Origin: Cricetomys ansorgei
Lineage: Eukaryota; Chordata; Mammalia; Rodentia; Nesomyidae
NCBI GenBank assembly: GCA_026225945.1
Contig: JAMJFZ010000770.1
Span: 3,844,001 to 3,908,000 of the forward strand
Direction: 5' to 3'
Length of the DNA stretch: 64,000 nt
Positions 1 through 10,205 of this stretch are shown here, piece by piece. A program made the position numbers and the translations under genes. Under the pieces are notes generated by a model. It saw nothing but the letters and a program-made list of their open reading frames with translations, did no database searches and was not told where the DNA came from. The first letter of the stretch is position 1, and each line of letters starts with the position of its first letter.

Positions 1-804
1 TCCTCTGGTGAGGCTACATTCAGTTCAGTCCTGGAGCCTCTTTCTGGGATAGCCCACACCACTCAACTTCAACTCATGAAGGACAAAAAATGGCAAGCAA
101 AATTTACCTTCCTCTGCTTTCCTGCAACATGGTCTACCCTGATTGACTCATTCATCCCCTCCTTCAGCCCAGCCCCCGTGTCATCATATCTTTGTCCCCA
201 CTTATGACCAGTCATGGACTGTACCCCCATATTTGCACACACTTACCATGTGTCAAGTTCTGGTCATTGGTATGAAGGCTCCATCGGAAGCCCAGGTTTC
301 TAGCAGATGTGTCCTCTCCCACTTGATATTTGCCTAATGCCTATGGGACAGTGTAGAGAGGGGTACCTGTCAAACTTGGCTGATCATATCACATGGCATC
401 AGTCACCCTAGTGAAAATTTATGCAGTGTCCACTCAGTTCCAGTCCTGAAGGAGCCCTCCTCATGATGGTAGGGAAGCAAACAGATGTGCCCTCAGACAG
501 CTGAGCCTGGCTTCAGAGAGGAGACTGGATGGAGACAGCCATTAAACTAGATCCTGCTTCCCTCTCCTCCCTCTGAGGGGTTAGTGTATTCAACCCTTCA
601 TCATCCTATGAGAGACATTGTAGTCCTAGAGCATCTGGAGTCCTAGTCACCTTCCCAGAGCCATCAGACTGTCCTTGACACCACTCCCTTTGCCGGAGTG
701 TGAGCTAGGGTAAGAGGATCAGAGTCCCATGATGGCCTCTGTGACCTCTCCATATGGAGACTAATGTTTCACTAAAAGATCCAATTGTATCTGAAGAGCC
801 TAGG
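1..804. other. Unique non-coding sequence
   Basis: No repeat, exon or RNA gene recognised. Open frames here are 64 codons or less with no domain-like composition. Base composition is ordinary for rodent intergenic or intronic DNA. Confidence 0.5.
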
Positions 805-1160
805 AAGGGGAGATGGCTCAGTCAGTAAAGTGCTTGCCTTACAAGAATGCAGACCTGAGTTCAGATCCCCAGTGCCCATGTAAAAAGGCAGGGACAACAG
901 CAAACACCTGCAATCCTAGCATGGAGGAGGCAGGGACAAGATGCTCCCTGGAGCCCATTGGCCAACCAACATAGATGAATTAATGAGCTCCAGATTCAGT
1001 AAGATTCCATGTCTCAGAATAGGAGGTAAAGCAATTGAGGAAGACATCAGACACGGATCTCTGACTCCTCAAGCACGTACACGTACACGGGCAGTCTCAT
1101 GCACACATGTCCACACATGAGTATGTTACATACACATACAACACACATACACACACATAC

Positions 1161-1246
<86 letters not shown>
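805..1246 (+). mobile_element. B3-type SINE with long CA tail
   Basis: The head (GGGGAGATGGCTCAGTCAGT) is typical of the tRNA-derived B2/B3 group, with an A-box-like region near 811-822 and a B-box-like GAGTTCAGATCC near 857-868. The body shows the B3-type 'cctgcaatcctagcatggagg' and 'agctccagattcagtaagattcc' landmarks. It ends in an imperfect (CA)n tract from about 1134 to 1245, a common tail for B3 copies. Pol III-derived and non-coding. Diverged, so an old insertion. Confidence 0.8.
1134..1245. repeat. (CA)n microsatellite
   Basis: Imperfect CA dinucleotide tract broken by a few 'taca' units. It lies at the 3' end of the B3 SINE, so it probably expanded from the SINE tail. The 69-codon Cys/Val-rich frame on the minus strand is purely a product of this repeat. 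Confidence 0.95.
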
Positions 1247-1248
<2 letters not shown>

Positions 1249-2385
1249 CCCCTCAATAGCTCACAGGTGCCTTAGGGGGAAACATTTAGCTGTTATGCCT
1301 AATATGTCACGGTTCTGTCAGGCTAACTGTAGCCAGCTCACCTCTGCTGCTTCCCCTCTGTCCACCCCAGCACATGCGCAGTTCACAGCCAACATACACC
1401 CAGTTGCTCTGGCTGCTCTCTGTTGGTGAGGGAGCCGTGGATTTGGCATTTACCTTTATGACTTTGCTGGTTTCTTCATCTACCTAAAGTACCTTCCCTG
1501 CCACCTGACTATCCGACAAAGCTGGCATCATTCTTGAGGACATCATCCAAGGATGGCCTTCCTTCTGAGCCCTGACTCAGCTACCATGAAGTGATGTCAC
1601 AGGAGAAGTAAAATTGATACTAACTAACTAACCACTGCTGTGGGTTTGAGGGCTCAGAAGAATGCCTCTGTCACACAGGAAGTGATCCAGGGAGTAAGTA
1701 CCAACCACAGTGCTAACAATGCTTGTCTCTGGATAGGAGGTCGACTGGAATCAATTCTACCTTTTTTCTAGTTGACTGTATTTTCTGTATATTTTAAATA
1801 ATAATCCTCAACTCTTTTCATGGTGAGAAAATAAAATAAAGTTATTTCGAGGAGGAAGTAAGCCTGAGCTATAGCAGACTGCCTAATTCAGGATACCTGA
1901 GACTTGACTCCCTGTCTTTGCCATCCCAGCCCTGGGACTGAAACACAAGGCCAGGTATTCACTGAGTCCAGTGACCATGTAGTCCAACACAGGATGGAAA
2001 TATCTCTGCTGAGGGCTAATTTCAGGTATCCAGCCTTCCAGCTCCTCTACTTTATTATACATGGAGACTAGAGAGAGAGAGATGCTAGCATGTATTACCA
2101 GTCCCTTTCCTCCTGTGTCACCTGCTCCTCAGGTGGGGGCACCAGACTCCAGATCAGTGCTATGGCTCTGCCCCTCCTGGTCCCAGGATAATTGTCCTCA
2201 CTCTGAAATGATCACAACCATGACTCTGAAGTCAAAAACTCTAAGTCCCACTAAGACGCTGGACTACATCCACCAGGGCAAGGTGTCTGAGCTCTGATAA
2301 GGTTTGTGCCTGAAATATGGAGAGCCTGAAAAAGGTCAGATTGCCACACCAGGGCAACAGCACCAAAGGGGATCCAGCTCAGACA
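1247..2385. other. Unassigned sequence, possible old repeat at 1700-1860
   Basis: Mostly unremarkable. The stretch near 1715-1850 (diverged T-rich run followed by AATAATAA and AAAATAAAATAAAG) resembles the 3' end of an ancient interspersed repeat, but I cannot name the family. AATAAA-type signals occur at its end. Confidence 0.3.
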
Positions 2386-2389
2386 CAAT

Positions 2390-2600
2390 CTTACTTCTGA
2401 GTCACCACATCTCCTCCTCCTTCCTCTCTTCTTCCCTTCTCCTCCCATTCTTCCTCCTCTTCTCTTTCTCTTCACCTCTTTCCCCTTCTTCTCCATCTAT
2501 CCTCCTCCTGTCCTTCTTCCTCCCCCCTCCGTCCCCCTGTTCTCTCCCTCATCATCTTCCCTCCTCCTCTTCTTCTTTCCTCATTTTACCCTCTGGCATT
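2390..2600. repeat. CT-rich low-complexity tract
   Basis: Irregular CTCC/TTCC/TCCTCC polypyrimidine on the plus strand. The 101-codon plus-strand frame rich in Ser/Leu/Pro and the 81-codon Arg/Gly/Glu-rich minus-strand frame are by-products of this composition. Confidence 0.85.
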
Positions 2601-3125
2601 CTCGTCTGACATCCAAGTGAACTTCACCAAAGTTATGAGCTCACCATGCTTGAGAGAAGCACTGGACTTCCCAGTGTGTGGAGCTGGCTCTTCATCACTG
2701 TTCATCAGCGCCTGGAGGGTGTCTCCCCAGGCACTAAACTCCGTCTCCTGGCAAAACCATAAGCATTCCAGAGATCAGCTCTTGCTTGGATCCTCTATTG
2801 TTCAATACTAGGGAGTCTAGCTTTCTCATTTTAAGAACACTGGTTCAGATCCCATAATGTGTGCATGGGGGCTGGCTTAGAGAAGAATGGAGGAGGTAGA
2901 AAGGACTTTCTTTGACCCCTGTGGGTTCTATCTGCTCAGGACACCACGTAATGGCCTCCAGAATCAGAACACTGAGTATCTCAAGTGCAGCTTGATCAAG
3001 CTCTGGCATCCAAAGGGGGGAGGCCTCAGTTCACTCCCAGCATAAGTAGCTCTTTGTGTCCCTTCTGGCAGCCCAAGCTTATCCAAAGCCAGTTGTGACA
3101 TCACAGGACTATACACTGAACAGGG
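2601..3125. other. Unique non-coding sequence
   Basis: No recognisable repeat, exon or RNA gene. Confidence 0.4.
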
Positions 3126-3256
3126 AGTTTAAGAGTGTTTCCTCTAAGAGGAGAGAGCTGATGGAGAGAGGGGTAGGTGATGGAGGGAGGGAGGAAGGGG
3201 AAAGAGGGTAGGAGAGATAGGGATGGTAGAGAAAGAGAAGGAGAGAGAGAATGGGA
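3126..3256. repeat. GA-rich low-complexity tract
   Basis: Purine-rich GAGAG/GGGA sequence on the plus strand without a strict period. Confidence 0.7.
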
Positions 3257-3456
3257 AAAGCATGGCATGAACATACTTTATTTAGAATCAAGCTCAAATC
3301 CCTGTTTGGAGTTTTGAAGTTCTAAACCCCAGGACCTCAGAATGGGACTGTGTTTAGAGACAGGGTCTTAAAGAGGAGATTATGTTGAAATGAAGCCATG
3401 AGGGTGGCTCTTAATCCAGTATGTCTGGTGTCTTCGTGAGGGAATATAGTCACAAG

Positions 3457-3505
3457 CAGACAGAGAGAGAGAGATAGAGAGAAAGAGAGAGAGAGAGAGA
3501 GAGAG

Positions 3506-3549
<44 letters not shown>

Positions 3550-3551
3550 GC
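3457..3551. repeat. (GA)n microsatellite
   Basis: About 95 bp of nearly uninterrupted GA dinucleotides with a few GATA/GGGA interruptions. Long homopurine mirror-symmetric tracts of this kind can adopt triplex (H-DNA) structure. Ser/Leu minus-strand frames over it are repeat artefacts. Confidence 0.95.
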
Positions 3552-6088
3552 TGTATAAAGAGAAAGATGGAAGATTGCTGTGTATAAGCCCAGGACAAAG
3601 GCCTCAGAAGAAACCACCTCTATCAACAAGCTGGTCTCGTTCTGTCTGGCTCCACAGGGATAGTGAAGTGACGAAACGCATTTGTGATGTTTGACCACCT
3701 CCTACCCACACACCATGTTTAGTGGCACTGTTGCAGCATACAAGCTGACACAATCCTGAAGTCCCTGACACAGCCTCATGGTACCTCGTGCCTTCATCCA
3801 GACTTTGGTGACCCTTCTCCACAGTGAAGGCCTTCCTTTACAAACATGGAACTGCTACGACATAATGATATTATTTTACAAATGCATTAGGGCAGAGAAG
3901 AATATATTAAAGTGCTCTACTGAAAGATTTGATCCCAAAGTTAATTCTTTCCTTTTAATTTCAAGAGAAACGAAACATTTCTCACATATGCCAAGAGTAT
4001 TGGGCACAGACATACGTCCACTATGCCTGGGGAATAGATGGCACGTGTCCCTAGAAGCAATCACTGCTGAATCCGTGCCAATCCATGGCCCTGTGAAACA
4101 CACAAGGCCCAGATCAGGTAGCCCTGGGAGTTTAGAGTGCAGTGCTTGGGTAAAGTTGCCCAGCTCAGAGTGGGTGGCCAGCATTACCCTTGACCACAGC
4201 TGAGTAAATAAAACACAGGCTACCTCCAAGGTTGTACTTCACTCTTGCCTGCCTCCTGCTTCCTTGCCAGGGACCCAGAGTTTAAGAAGTATGCTTTGTG
4301 CAGCTGCCTGAGTACCTTGCAAACACATGGACAGAAAATATTTTTCCCTTGGTCATACCAGGCAAAGCCAACAGGGAGAATAAATGGTTGACTCTGTGGG
4401 CTATATCTCCCTATGCCTGGCCTGACTCCCTCCACTAGTCCATAACTATCCAGGATTCTAGAACATTCTGAGAGAGAAGCTCATCTGCGGTACAATACAG
4501 GACTGCCAGTCAGTGGTTTGGTCCCTGTTCCTGGAAAGGGGACATAAGCAAGAGCTAGCCTGGTTAGATTGGGACAGGGGCCATGACCCCCCCTCATCCC
4601 TAGCTCAGCCTAGCTCAGCCTAGCTCAGGTACATCCCAAATACCAAATAGTCTGAAAGGATGCCTTTTGAAAATCATGTGTTGAGTTGTCTGTGAGCCCC
4701 GGTGTGGGAAAGATGGCCTCGGTCATGCAGGAAATGACTGGTTGTGCAGTAAAAAAATTCACCTGGACCAGGGAGCCTAAGGTTGGGGCTAAGAAAAAAT
4801 AAGACAGGCAGGGTCCCAGAGGGTACCTCAGTGGAGAAGAGCAATGAAAGCAGGTCCTGTCCCAGGAGCCATGGGAAGGCAATGTCGGTTGTCACTGGAA
4901 CAACATACAGCTGTTACTGTATGACAGAATCCTCAAACATGTATCAGTCATGGCATGGCCATCCTGGGCACAGACTTCATGCGTACAGTGTTCACAGATG
5001 AAGCACTTGTGCACACTACTACAGGCATGTACACCAGTGTAGTCATGAACAGAGCGTATCATGTTCCTGACATGTCACACAATCCACTATGTACACACTA
5101 CATGCTGTGTCCAGTCTGTGAGGCATTTCTGCTGAATCCATTAGCAAGCCAGCCAGCAAGGCCCTCCCCTCCATAGGAGCTCTCGGGCAAGCTAATCCCC
5201 ACATACCTAGGACATTAAATCATTGCTTCTGCTGTGGGCTGCCCAGGTACATCTGGCTCCATTTAGTCTCCCCCACTGAGCAGAAACACATGTGGGCTCT
5301 GAGCTTTGAGGTGGGAGTCTGTGTGCACAGGCTTCTGCAGGCGAGCGGGGGCTGAGAGCACGAGGCGGGATGTAAGGCAGCTTTTCAGAAGTGTGTTTTT
5401 TGGCACACATGTGTTCTGTGAGATATAATTGGGTTCTATGGAAAAAAGGTTTCCTCAGAGAAGGGAATTTGGCAAACTGCACTGATCCGGGCTGAGCCAA
5501 GAATCATGGGCTTCCTCAGAGACTCTGAATAGAAAGAATTGTTTCCTAAATGCACTTTGTTGGATAACCCGGAAGGAGACTTGAGAGTGCAGGTCAACAG
5601 GAAATCCAGCTTTCCAGAGCTTAAAATTTCTGAAAAGGTATCAGCTCTCCCAACAGGAACGGGTGCTTCCAGCACTCAGCTTCAAATGTGTTATCCAAGC
5701 CAGCTACCCTACATTTTCCCTCTGCAGGCCCAGGTCATTACCTTGCTGGGTCCCTTCACAGACTCTGCAGCCACTAGCTCCAGAACTTATAGCATGAAGA
5801 AAATGCATCTCAGTAATCCAACCAGAGATGTCTCTCCATATTTTATTAGTCATGCTGCTGGCTAAAGCAATGATTAGTGGAATGGGGTTCATGGGGCTCA
5901 AACTCAGGACTCACGTGCCAGATTGTCACAACAAATTCAGGGGTGCTTGAGGAAGTTTCAAAGGAATCCAGCAACTGGACACTGTTTGGAAACTACACAA
6001 ACTAGTAACTTGGGACTTCATATTGAACATCTTAGATCTTATTTTTAAGGATGCCATAACTTCAAAACATTTTCCCTGGTTGCTCTAA
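3552..6088. other. Mostly unique non-coding sequence
   Basis: No gene or clear interspersed repeat recognised across 2.5 kb. Frames of 117-141 codons on opposite strands at 3778-4229 overlap each other, show no domain composition, and lack splice or promoter context. A short 10-bp tandem repeat sits at 4601-4628. Confidence 0.4.
4601..4628. repeat. 10-bp tandem repeat, 2.8 copies
   Basis: Unit TAGCTCAGCC occurs twice, followed by TAGCTCAG. Too short to be a minisatellite of note. Confidence 0.85.
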
Positions 6089-6235
6089 TGGTTAGTTTTC
6101 TGTCAACTTGGCACAAGCTAGAATCATCTGGGAAGAGGTAACCTCAGTTGAGAAGATGCTTCCGTCAAATTGGCCTGTGGGTAATCCTGTGAAGCATTTC
6201 TTCATTAGTAGCTTGTGAAGCTGTCCTAAGGGCTA
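6089..6235 (+). mobile_element. MaLR-type LTR, 5' fragment
   Basis: Begins with a diverged MaLR head ('tggttagttttctgtcaact' then 'ggcacaagctagaatcatctgg') and the 'aacctcagttgagaagatgc' block shared by rodent ORR1/MT-like LTRs. It fades by about 6235, where a different LTR-like sequence follows. Subfamily not assigned. Confidence 0.75.
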
Positions 6236-6358
6236 AGAGGGTATCGAAGCTGGCTTTGGAACCCCACGTCATCCCATGGGATGAGAACGGAAGTCATTCA
6301 GCTGCGCCACACCTTAGTCCCAGCCAGAACCCAGCTAGATTATTAAATTATTATTGGA

Positions 6359-6708
6359 TGTTAAATACTGTCTGCTTCACAGAAGCAAAGGAACGTGGTT
6401 GATGCTTTGTCTGCCTTGTAGCTGGAAACACAGGGAGGCTTAAACCTCACACACAGACAGGCTTCTCCCAGTATTCTTGCCTTAACCAATGGAAATTCTT
6501 GGGGTCAATGACTCCTCCCCAGCCTGTACTCCTATAAATGTACCCTAACTCTGCATTAAAGTTGAGACTGCTTGATGACCTGTTTTCTCCCGAGTTCCTG
6601 CGTTCTCATCGATTTGCCGGCTCCCCCGAAGACAGGAAGGGATGCAGTAAGGACCCTGGTCCGCCACGCCAAGTTCCCATGTACCTCCTCCCTGTGGAGA
6701 CCGTGGAC
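6359..6708 (+). mobile_element. Probable solo ERV LTR (ERVK-like)
   Basis: The layout resembles a retroviral LTR: CCAAT box at 6486-6490, TATAAA at 6533-6538, and an ATTAAA polyadenylation signal at 6555-6560. A GC-richer U5-like block follows (about 6562-6675) containing 'gccggctcccccgaagac'. The short TATA-to-poly(A) spacing fits class II (IAP-like) LTRs. I see no gag/pol/env sequence next to it, so it would be a solo LTR. Both ends and the target duplication are unresolved. Confidence 0.5.
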
Positions 6709-6802
6709 TAAATAAGAAGGCAGACTGAACAAGAGTGGAAGGGAAAGAGGTAACTCCTCAAGTTGTCCTCTGGCTTCTACACACAAGCCATGGCATGAAC
6801 GT

Positions 6803-6835
<33 letters not shown>

Positions 6836-6862
6836 ACCACCACCACCAACAACAACAACCAA
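6709..6862 (+). mobile_element. 5'-truncated B3-type SINE with CA/CAC/CAA tail
   Basis: Carries the B3 3' landmark 'aagttgtcctctggcttct' at about 6758-6776, then a compound tail: (CA)n at 6804-6833, (CCA)n to about 6849, and (CAA)n to about 6860. The 5' tRNA-related half is absent. Confidence 0.65.
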
Positions 6863-7059
6863 ATAAAAATAACACACAAGAAAACGTAATTATCATTTGC
6901 TTGTCTATAATGTGAAGGGGATGTAATTTAAATTGTTACTGTTCTTTTTTAGTCTGTATATATTGTTTTTTCAATGGGCTAACAGATTGCTAAGGCATAA
7001 ATGTTTGCTAAGTTATTTGGACCTAACTCTGTAAAGCATTAGGGACGCCGGGAAAGAAA

Positions 7060-7238
7060 ATAATTCTGGTCATGGTGGTGTACACCCATCGTGCTCTAGC
7101 GTTTTAGAGGTAGATGCTAGAGAATTAGGAGTTTACTACTAGCCTGGGCTACATACCAAGGGCTTCTGAGTATGCAGCTCAGTGAAAGAGTACTTGTCAA
7201 GCATGTACAAGGTCCTCCATTTAAATCCCAGTGCAGCA

Positions 7239-7291
<53 letters not shown>

Positions 7292-7296
7292 TATTA
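7060..7296 (+). mobile_element. B1+ID composite SINE (B4/ID_B1-like) with ATT tail
   Basis: The left part is a diverged B1 monomer ('catggtggtgtacacccatc', 'agcctgggctac'). The right part is ID-like ('gcagctcagtgaaagagtac', 'acaaggtcctccatttaaat'). It ends in (ATT)n at 7239-7295. The fused order resembles the rodent composite class; exact family uncertain. Confidence 0.65.
7239..7295. repeat. (ATT)n microsatellite
   Basis: About 19 perfect ATT units directly at the 3' end of the composite SINE, probably expanded from its A-rich tail. The poly-Ile minus-strand frame is an artefact. Confidence 0.95.
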
Positions 7297-7463
7297 AAGA
7301 GAGAACATAGAATCCCATAAACAAAGTTAGCAACCTCTACTGTGGACAGATCTTGATTTATAAGAGCTTAGATTGATGAAAAGCACAAGCTGGGGCTAAA
7401 AGCTGATTTGAAACCAATGAAAGGCATACAGCAGAAAAGGCTTTTATCAAGAAAGGAGTGATT

Positions 7464-7612
7464 GGCCGGACGGTGGTGGCACATGCCATTCATCCCAGTA
7501 CTCGAGGCAGGTAGAGGCAGGTCAATCTCTGTGAGTTTGAGTTCAAGGCCAGCCTGGTCTACAGAGTGAGTTCCAGGACAGTCAGTCTTGAAAGATCAAA
7601 AAGAAAAAAAAA
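7464..7612 (+). mobile_element. B1 SINE
   Basis: Nearly complete 7SL-derived B1: 'ggccggacggtggtggcaca', 'ggcaggtagaggcaggtcaa', 'gttcaaggccagcctggtct', 'acagagtgagttccaggaca', then an A-rich tail that runs into the GGAA tract. The pol III B box ('gagtttgagttcaagg' region) is recognisable. One of the least diverged SINEs in the window. Confidence 0.92.
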
Positions 7613-7727
7613 CAAGGGGGAAGAAATGGAGAGGGGGGGGGGGAAGGAAGAAAGAAAGGAAGGAAGGAAGGAAGGGAGGGAGGGAGGTAGGAAGGGAGGA
7701 AGAGAGGAAGGAAGGAAGGAGGAAAAG
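7613..7727. repeat. (GGAA)n / purine-rich microsatellite
   Basis: Tetranucleotide GGAA/GGGA array with a G run at about 7633-7642, immediately downstream of the B1 A-tail. GGAA arrays are known ETS-factor binding substrates in other genomes; function here is not implied. Glu/Arg/Lys-rich frames across it are artefacts. Confidence 0.92.
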
Positions 7728-7847
7728 AGCAAACAGCATAGGAAGACAACCACTGGCGCCTGGTCCACTGGGACCCGATGTTCAGCAGGGCAAGCTTTCA
7801 GAGTTCCCTATTCAAGTAAGAAATTCTGTTGTCATCCTCCATCTGTC

Positions 7848-7914
7848 CTTCCCTTCCTCTCTTCCTCCCTCCCTTCTTCCTCACCCCTTCCTTTCTTTCT
7901 TCCTTCATTTTTCC
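7848..7914. repeat. TTCC-rich polypyrimidine tract
   Basis: TTCC/CTTT-rich sequence at the position where the A-rich tail of the adjacent minus-strand L1 would lie, so it may be an expanded L1 tail. Confidence 0.75.
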
Positions 7915-8350
7915 TGGAACACTCCTTTTTATTATTAGCATACATTAATTGTATAAAGCGATGTGTCTTTCACCACCTCTGTAGCCCTTTCTTACTCTGC
8001 CCGTGTCTTCTATGACCCTAGTATCCCCACCTCATTAATCCCCCCTAAATTCTACACACGAGAAAAAATAGGTGGCATTGTAATTCAGGGTCTGGCTTCA
8101 TTCTCTGGTCATGATCAGCCACAGCTCCATGTATCTTCCTGCAAATGACCACATCTGCTTTATCATCCATCCATTGCTGGGCACCCAAGGCTGATGCATA
8201 GCTTGGCTGCTGTGACGAGTGCCATAATCAGCACGGGTATGCAGTTTCTCTATAGCACAGTGATTGAGAGTCCTTTGGGTGTTTTCCCAGGAACAGTATC
8301 ACAGGATCTATGACCACATGACGGTTCTGGTGGACATAGGAGAACCCCCA
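7915..8350 (-). mobile_element. L1 3' end (3' UTR plus ORF2 C-terminal region), antisense
   Basis: The plus strand reads as the antisense of an old rodent L1 3' end. Landmarks in order: 'ttttattattagcat', 'ggtctggcttcattctctgg', 'ctgcaaatgaccacatctgc', 'atccatccattgctgggcac', 'tagcttggctgctgtgacga', and 'tttgggtgttttcccaggaa'. Many substitutions. It is followed by an inverted segment of the same type of element (8780-8998). Confidence 0.75.
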
Positions 8351-8779
8351 ACTGTGATCAGAGAACGAGGAAGAGGGCATGTAGTATTTTTCTCTTTTCG
8401 TCTCCTTAAATTTTTTGGTAGCATCAAAGGAGCTGAGGACAGAGCAATGGTCCTAACTGAACCCTCAACAATTTGAGCAGGATCTCTACTCAGCTACTCA
8501 GTTTTGGTCCTGTTTTTTCATCTAATTTGGATATAGACACACCAGTCAATCAGACCCAAACTAAACCTATCAAAAACCCTGAGCTTTCACTGGCAACCCA
8601 CTGAGCAACCCCGTATCAGCCACTAAGAACTTTCCCTTTTGTTCAATAATCCCCGCTTCACTCCCTCTTCCTGGTCCATGTTCACTATTCTTCTGGGCCC
8701 AAGACAAACAAACATCCTGCAGAGAAGAAAAGCTGCCATATTATCAAGCAGCTTGGCTGTCAGGTTTTTGAGGAACGTC
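8351..8779. other. Unassigned sequence between L1 pieces
   Basis: No family recognised. It separates an antisense L1 3' end from a sense L1 segment and may be L1 sequence diverged beyond recognition, or filler. Confidence 0.3.
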
Positions 8780-8998
8780 CCTACCATTACTGAAGTACAG
8801 AATGGCTAATAAGTATACAAACACTGTATGTTCACAAAAGTCCTCGACGTCCTTGGCCATCAGGAAAATGTAAGTCGAAACTGCATTGAGATTTCCTCTC
8901 CCCTCATCAGATTGGCTATCACCAAGAGAATGCAATGAAATGCTGGCAAGGTTATGCCGAAAAGGGAGACTCAATACTGGTGGAAATTGGTTTAACTA
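8780..8998 (+). mobile_element. L1 ORF2 C-terminal segment, sense orientation
   Basis: Landmarks of the late ORF2 region in sense order: 'ccatcaggaaaatgtaagtc', 'aaactgcattgagatttcct', 'gattggctatcaccaagaga', 'aaatgctggcaaggttatgc', 'actggtggaaattggtttaa'. Its orientation is opposite to the L1 pieces on both sides, yet its place in the ORF2 map lies between them. Confidence 0.75.
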
Positions 8999-9134
8999 GC
9001 CCATTTGTCAACTCTTGCTGTTATTACTTCGCCACTGAGTCCTATTCAGACAGTCATGGCCTGTGCAGAGATCTTGAAGTGCTTTCTTGACATTTTTAAA
9101 GTTTCAGGTCTTACATTACCATCTTTGATCTGCC

Positions 9135-9682
9135 ATTTTCCTCCTCCCCCTCCTCCTCCTCCTTTTCCTCCTCCTCCCCCTCCTCCTCCTCCTTTCCCTC
9201 CTCCTCCTCCTTTTCCTCCTCCCCCTCCTCCTTTCCCTCCTCCCCCTCATCCTCCCCCTCCTCCTCCTCCTCCTCCCCCCCTTCGTCTTCTTCTTTCTTC
9301 TCCTCCTTTTCCTCCTCCTCCTCTTCCTTTTCCTCCTCCCTCCTCCTCCCCCTCCTCCTCCCCCTCCTCCTCCCCCTCCTCCTCTTCCTTTTCCTCCCCC
9401 TCCTCCTCCTCCTCCTTTTCCTCTTCCCCCTCCTCCTCCTCCTCCTCCTTCTTTTCCTCCTCCTCCTCCTCCTCCTTTTCCTCCTCCTCCCCCTCCTCCT
9501 CCTTCTTTTCCTCCTCCTCCCCCTCCTCCTCCTCCTTTTCCTCCTCCTCCCCCCCTCCTCCTCCTCCTTTTCCTCCCCCTCCTCCTCCTTTTCCTCCTCC
9601 TCCTCCTCCTCTTTTTCCTCCCCCTCCTCCTCCTCCTCTTCTCTTCTTCTTTCTCCTCCTCCTCCTCCCCCTCCTCCTTCTA
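9135..9682. repeat. (TCC)n / (TTCC)n polypyrimidine tract, about 550 bp
   Basis: Nearly pure pyrimidine strand built of TCC, TTCC, CCC and CTT units with no purine run of note. It gives long Pro/Ser-rich (237 codons) and Glu/Arg/Gly-rich (207 and 154 codons) frames that are composition artefacts. The tract lies inside the broken L1 and abuts an antisense ID SINE. Homopurine-homopyrimidine tracts of this length can form intramolecular triplex and stall polymerases. Confidence 0.97.
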
Positions 9683-9754
9683 GTACTAGGGATTGAACCA
9701 GAACCTTGCACAGGCTAGAAGAGCATTCTACCACTGATTCACAACCCAGCTCTT
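9680..9754 (-). mobile_element. ID-type SINE, antisense
   Basis: Reverse complement reads as an ID element: 'aatcagtggtagaatgctct', then 'agcctgtgcaaggttctggt' and 'tcaatccctagtactaga'. The TCC tract next to it occupies the place of its tail. Confidence 0.75.
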
Positions 9755-10205
9755 TGGATCCATCTGGAGTTATTTTTGTATACCTGTATAAGAGTTATGG
9801 ATCTAGTTTTATTCTTCTACATGTGACTATACAGATTTTCCCATCATTGTTAGTTAACAAGGCTGTCTTTTCCCTAACATACACTTTGGCAACTTTGGAG
9901 GGAAAAAAAACCTAGATGTCTGTATCTGTGTGTGTTTTTGTTTCTGGGGCTTTAGTTCTGATCCATTGGTCTGTGTGTCTGATGTTGTACTAGTACCATG
10001 CTGGTTTTGTTACTGTGGCTCTGTAGTGTAGTTTGAGATCAGATATTCTAATGCCTCCAGCATTGTTCTTTCTGCTCAGCATTGCTTAGGCTAATTGGAG
10101 TTCTTGGTGCTTCCACATTGAGTTTTAGGGCTTCTTTTTCTAGTTCTGTGAAGCATGTAATTGAAGTCTTCACAGGGATTGCATGGAACCTCTTGCTCTT
10201 GCATC
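9755..10205 (-). mobile_element. L1 ORF2 segment, antisense
   Basis: Antisense L1 ORF2 landmarks: 'ggagttatttttgtatacct', 'gattttcccatcattgttag', 'tctgatccattggtctgtgt', 'gtactagtaccatgctggtt', 'ctgtggctctgtagtgtagt', 'tctaatgcctccagcattgt', 'ctgctcagcattgcttaggc' and 'cacagggattgcatggaacc'. In the sense map this lies upstream of the 8780-8998 piece. Confidence 0.85.

Noticed and set aside
1134..1245. CRISPR-like regular spacing in the CA tract
   Set aside because: Simple dinucleotide repeat in a eukaryotic genome; no spacer structure.
1047..1256. Cys/Val-rich frame
   Set aside because: Translation of a CA repeat.
3778..4229. 141-codon plus frame and 117-codon minus frame
   Set aside because: Mutual antisense shadows with no protein-like features.
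5340..5375. Small GC-rich patch as a CpG island
   Set aside because: Only a few CpGs over about 35 bp; far too short.
9005..9734. Frames of 237 (plus), 207 and 154 codons (minus)
   Set aside because: Pro/Ser-rich or Glu/Arg/Gly-rich translations of the TCC tract; no non-repetitive coding sequence.
9680..9754. tRNA-like sequence as a tRNA gene
   Set aside because: It is an antisense ID SINE; internal boxes are diverged and no cloverleaf is evident.
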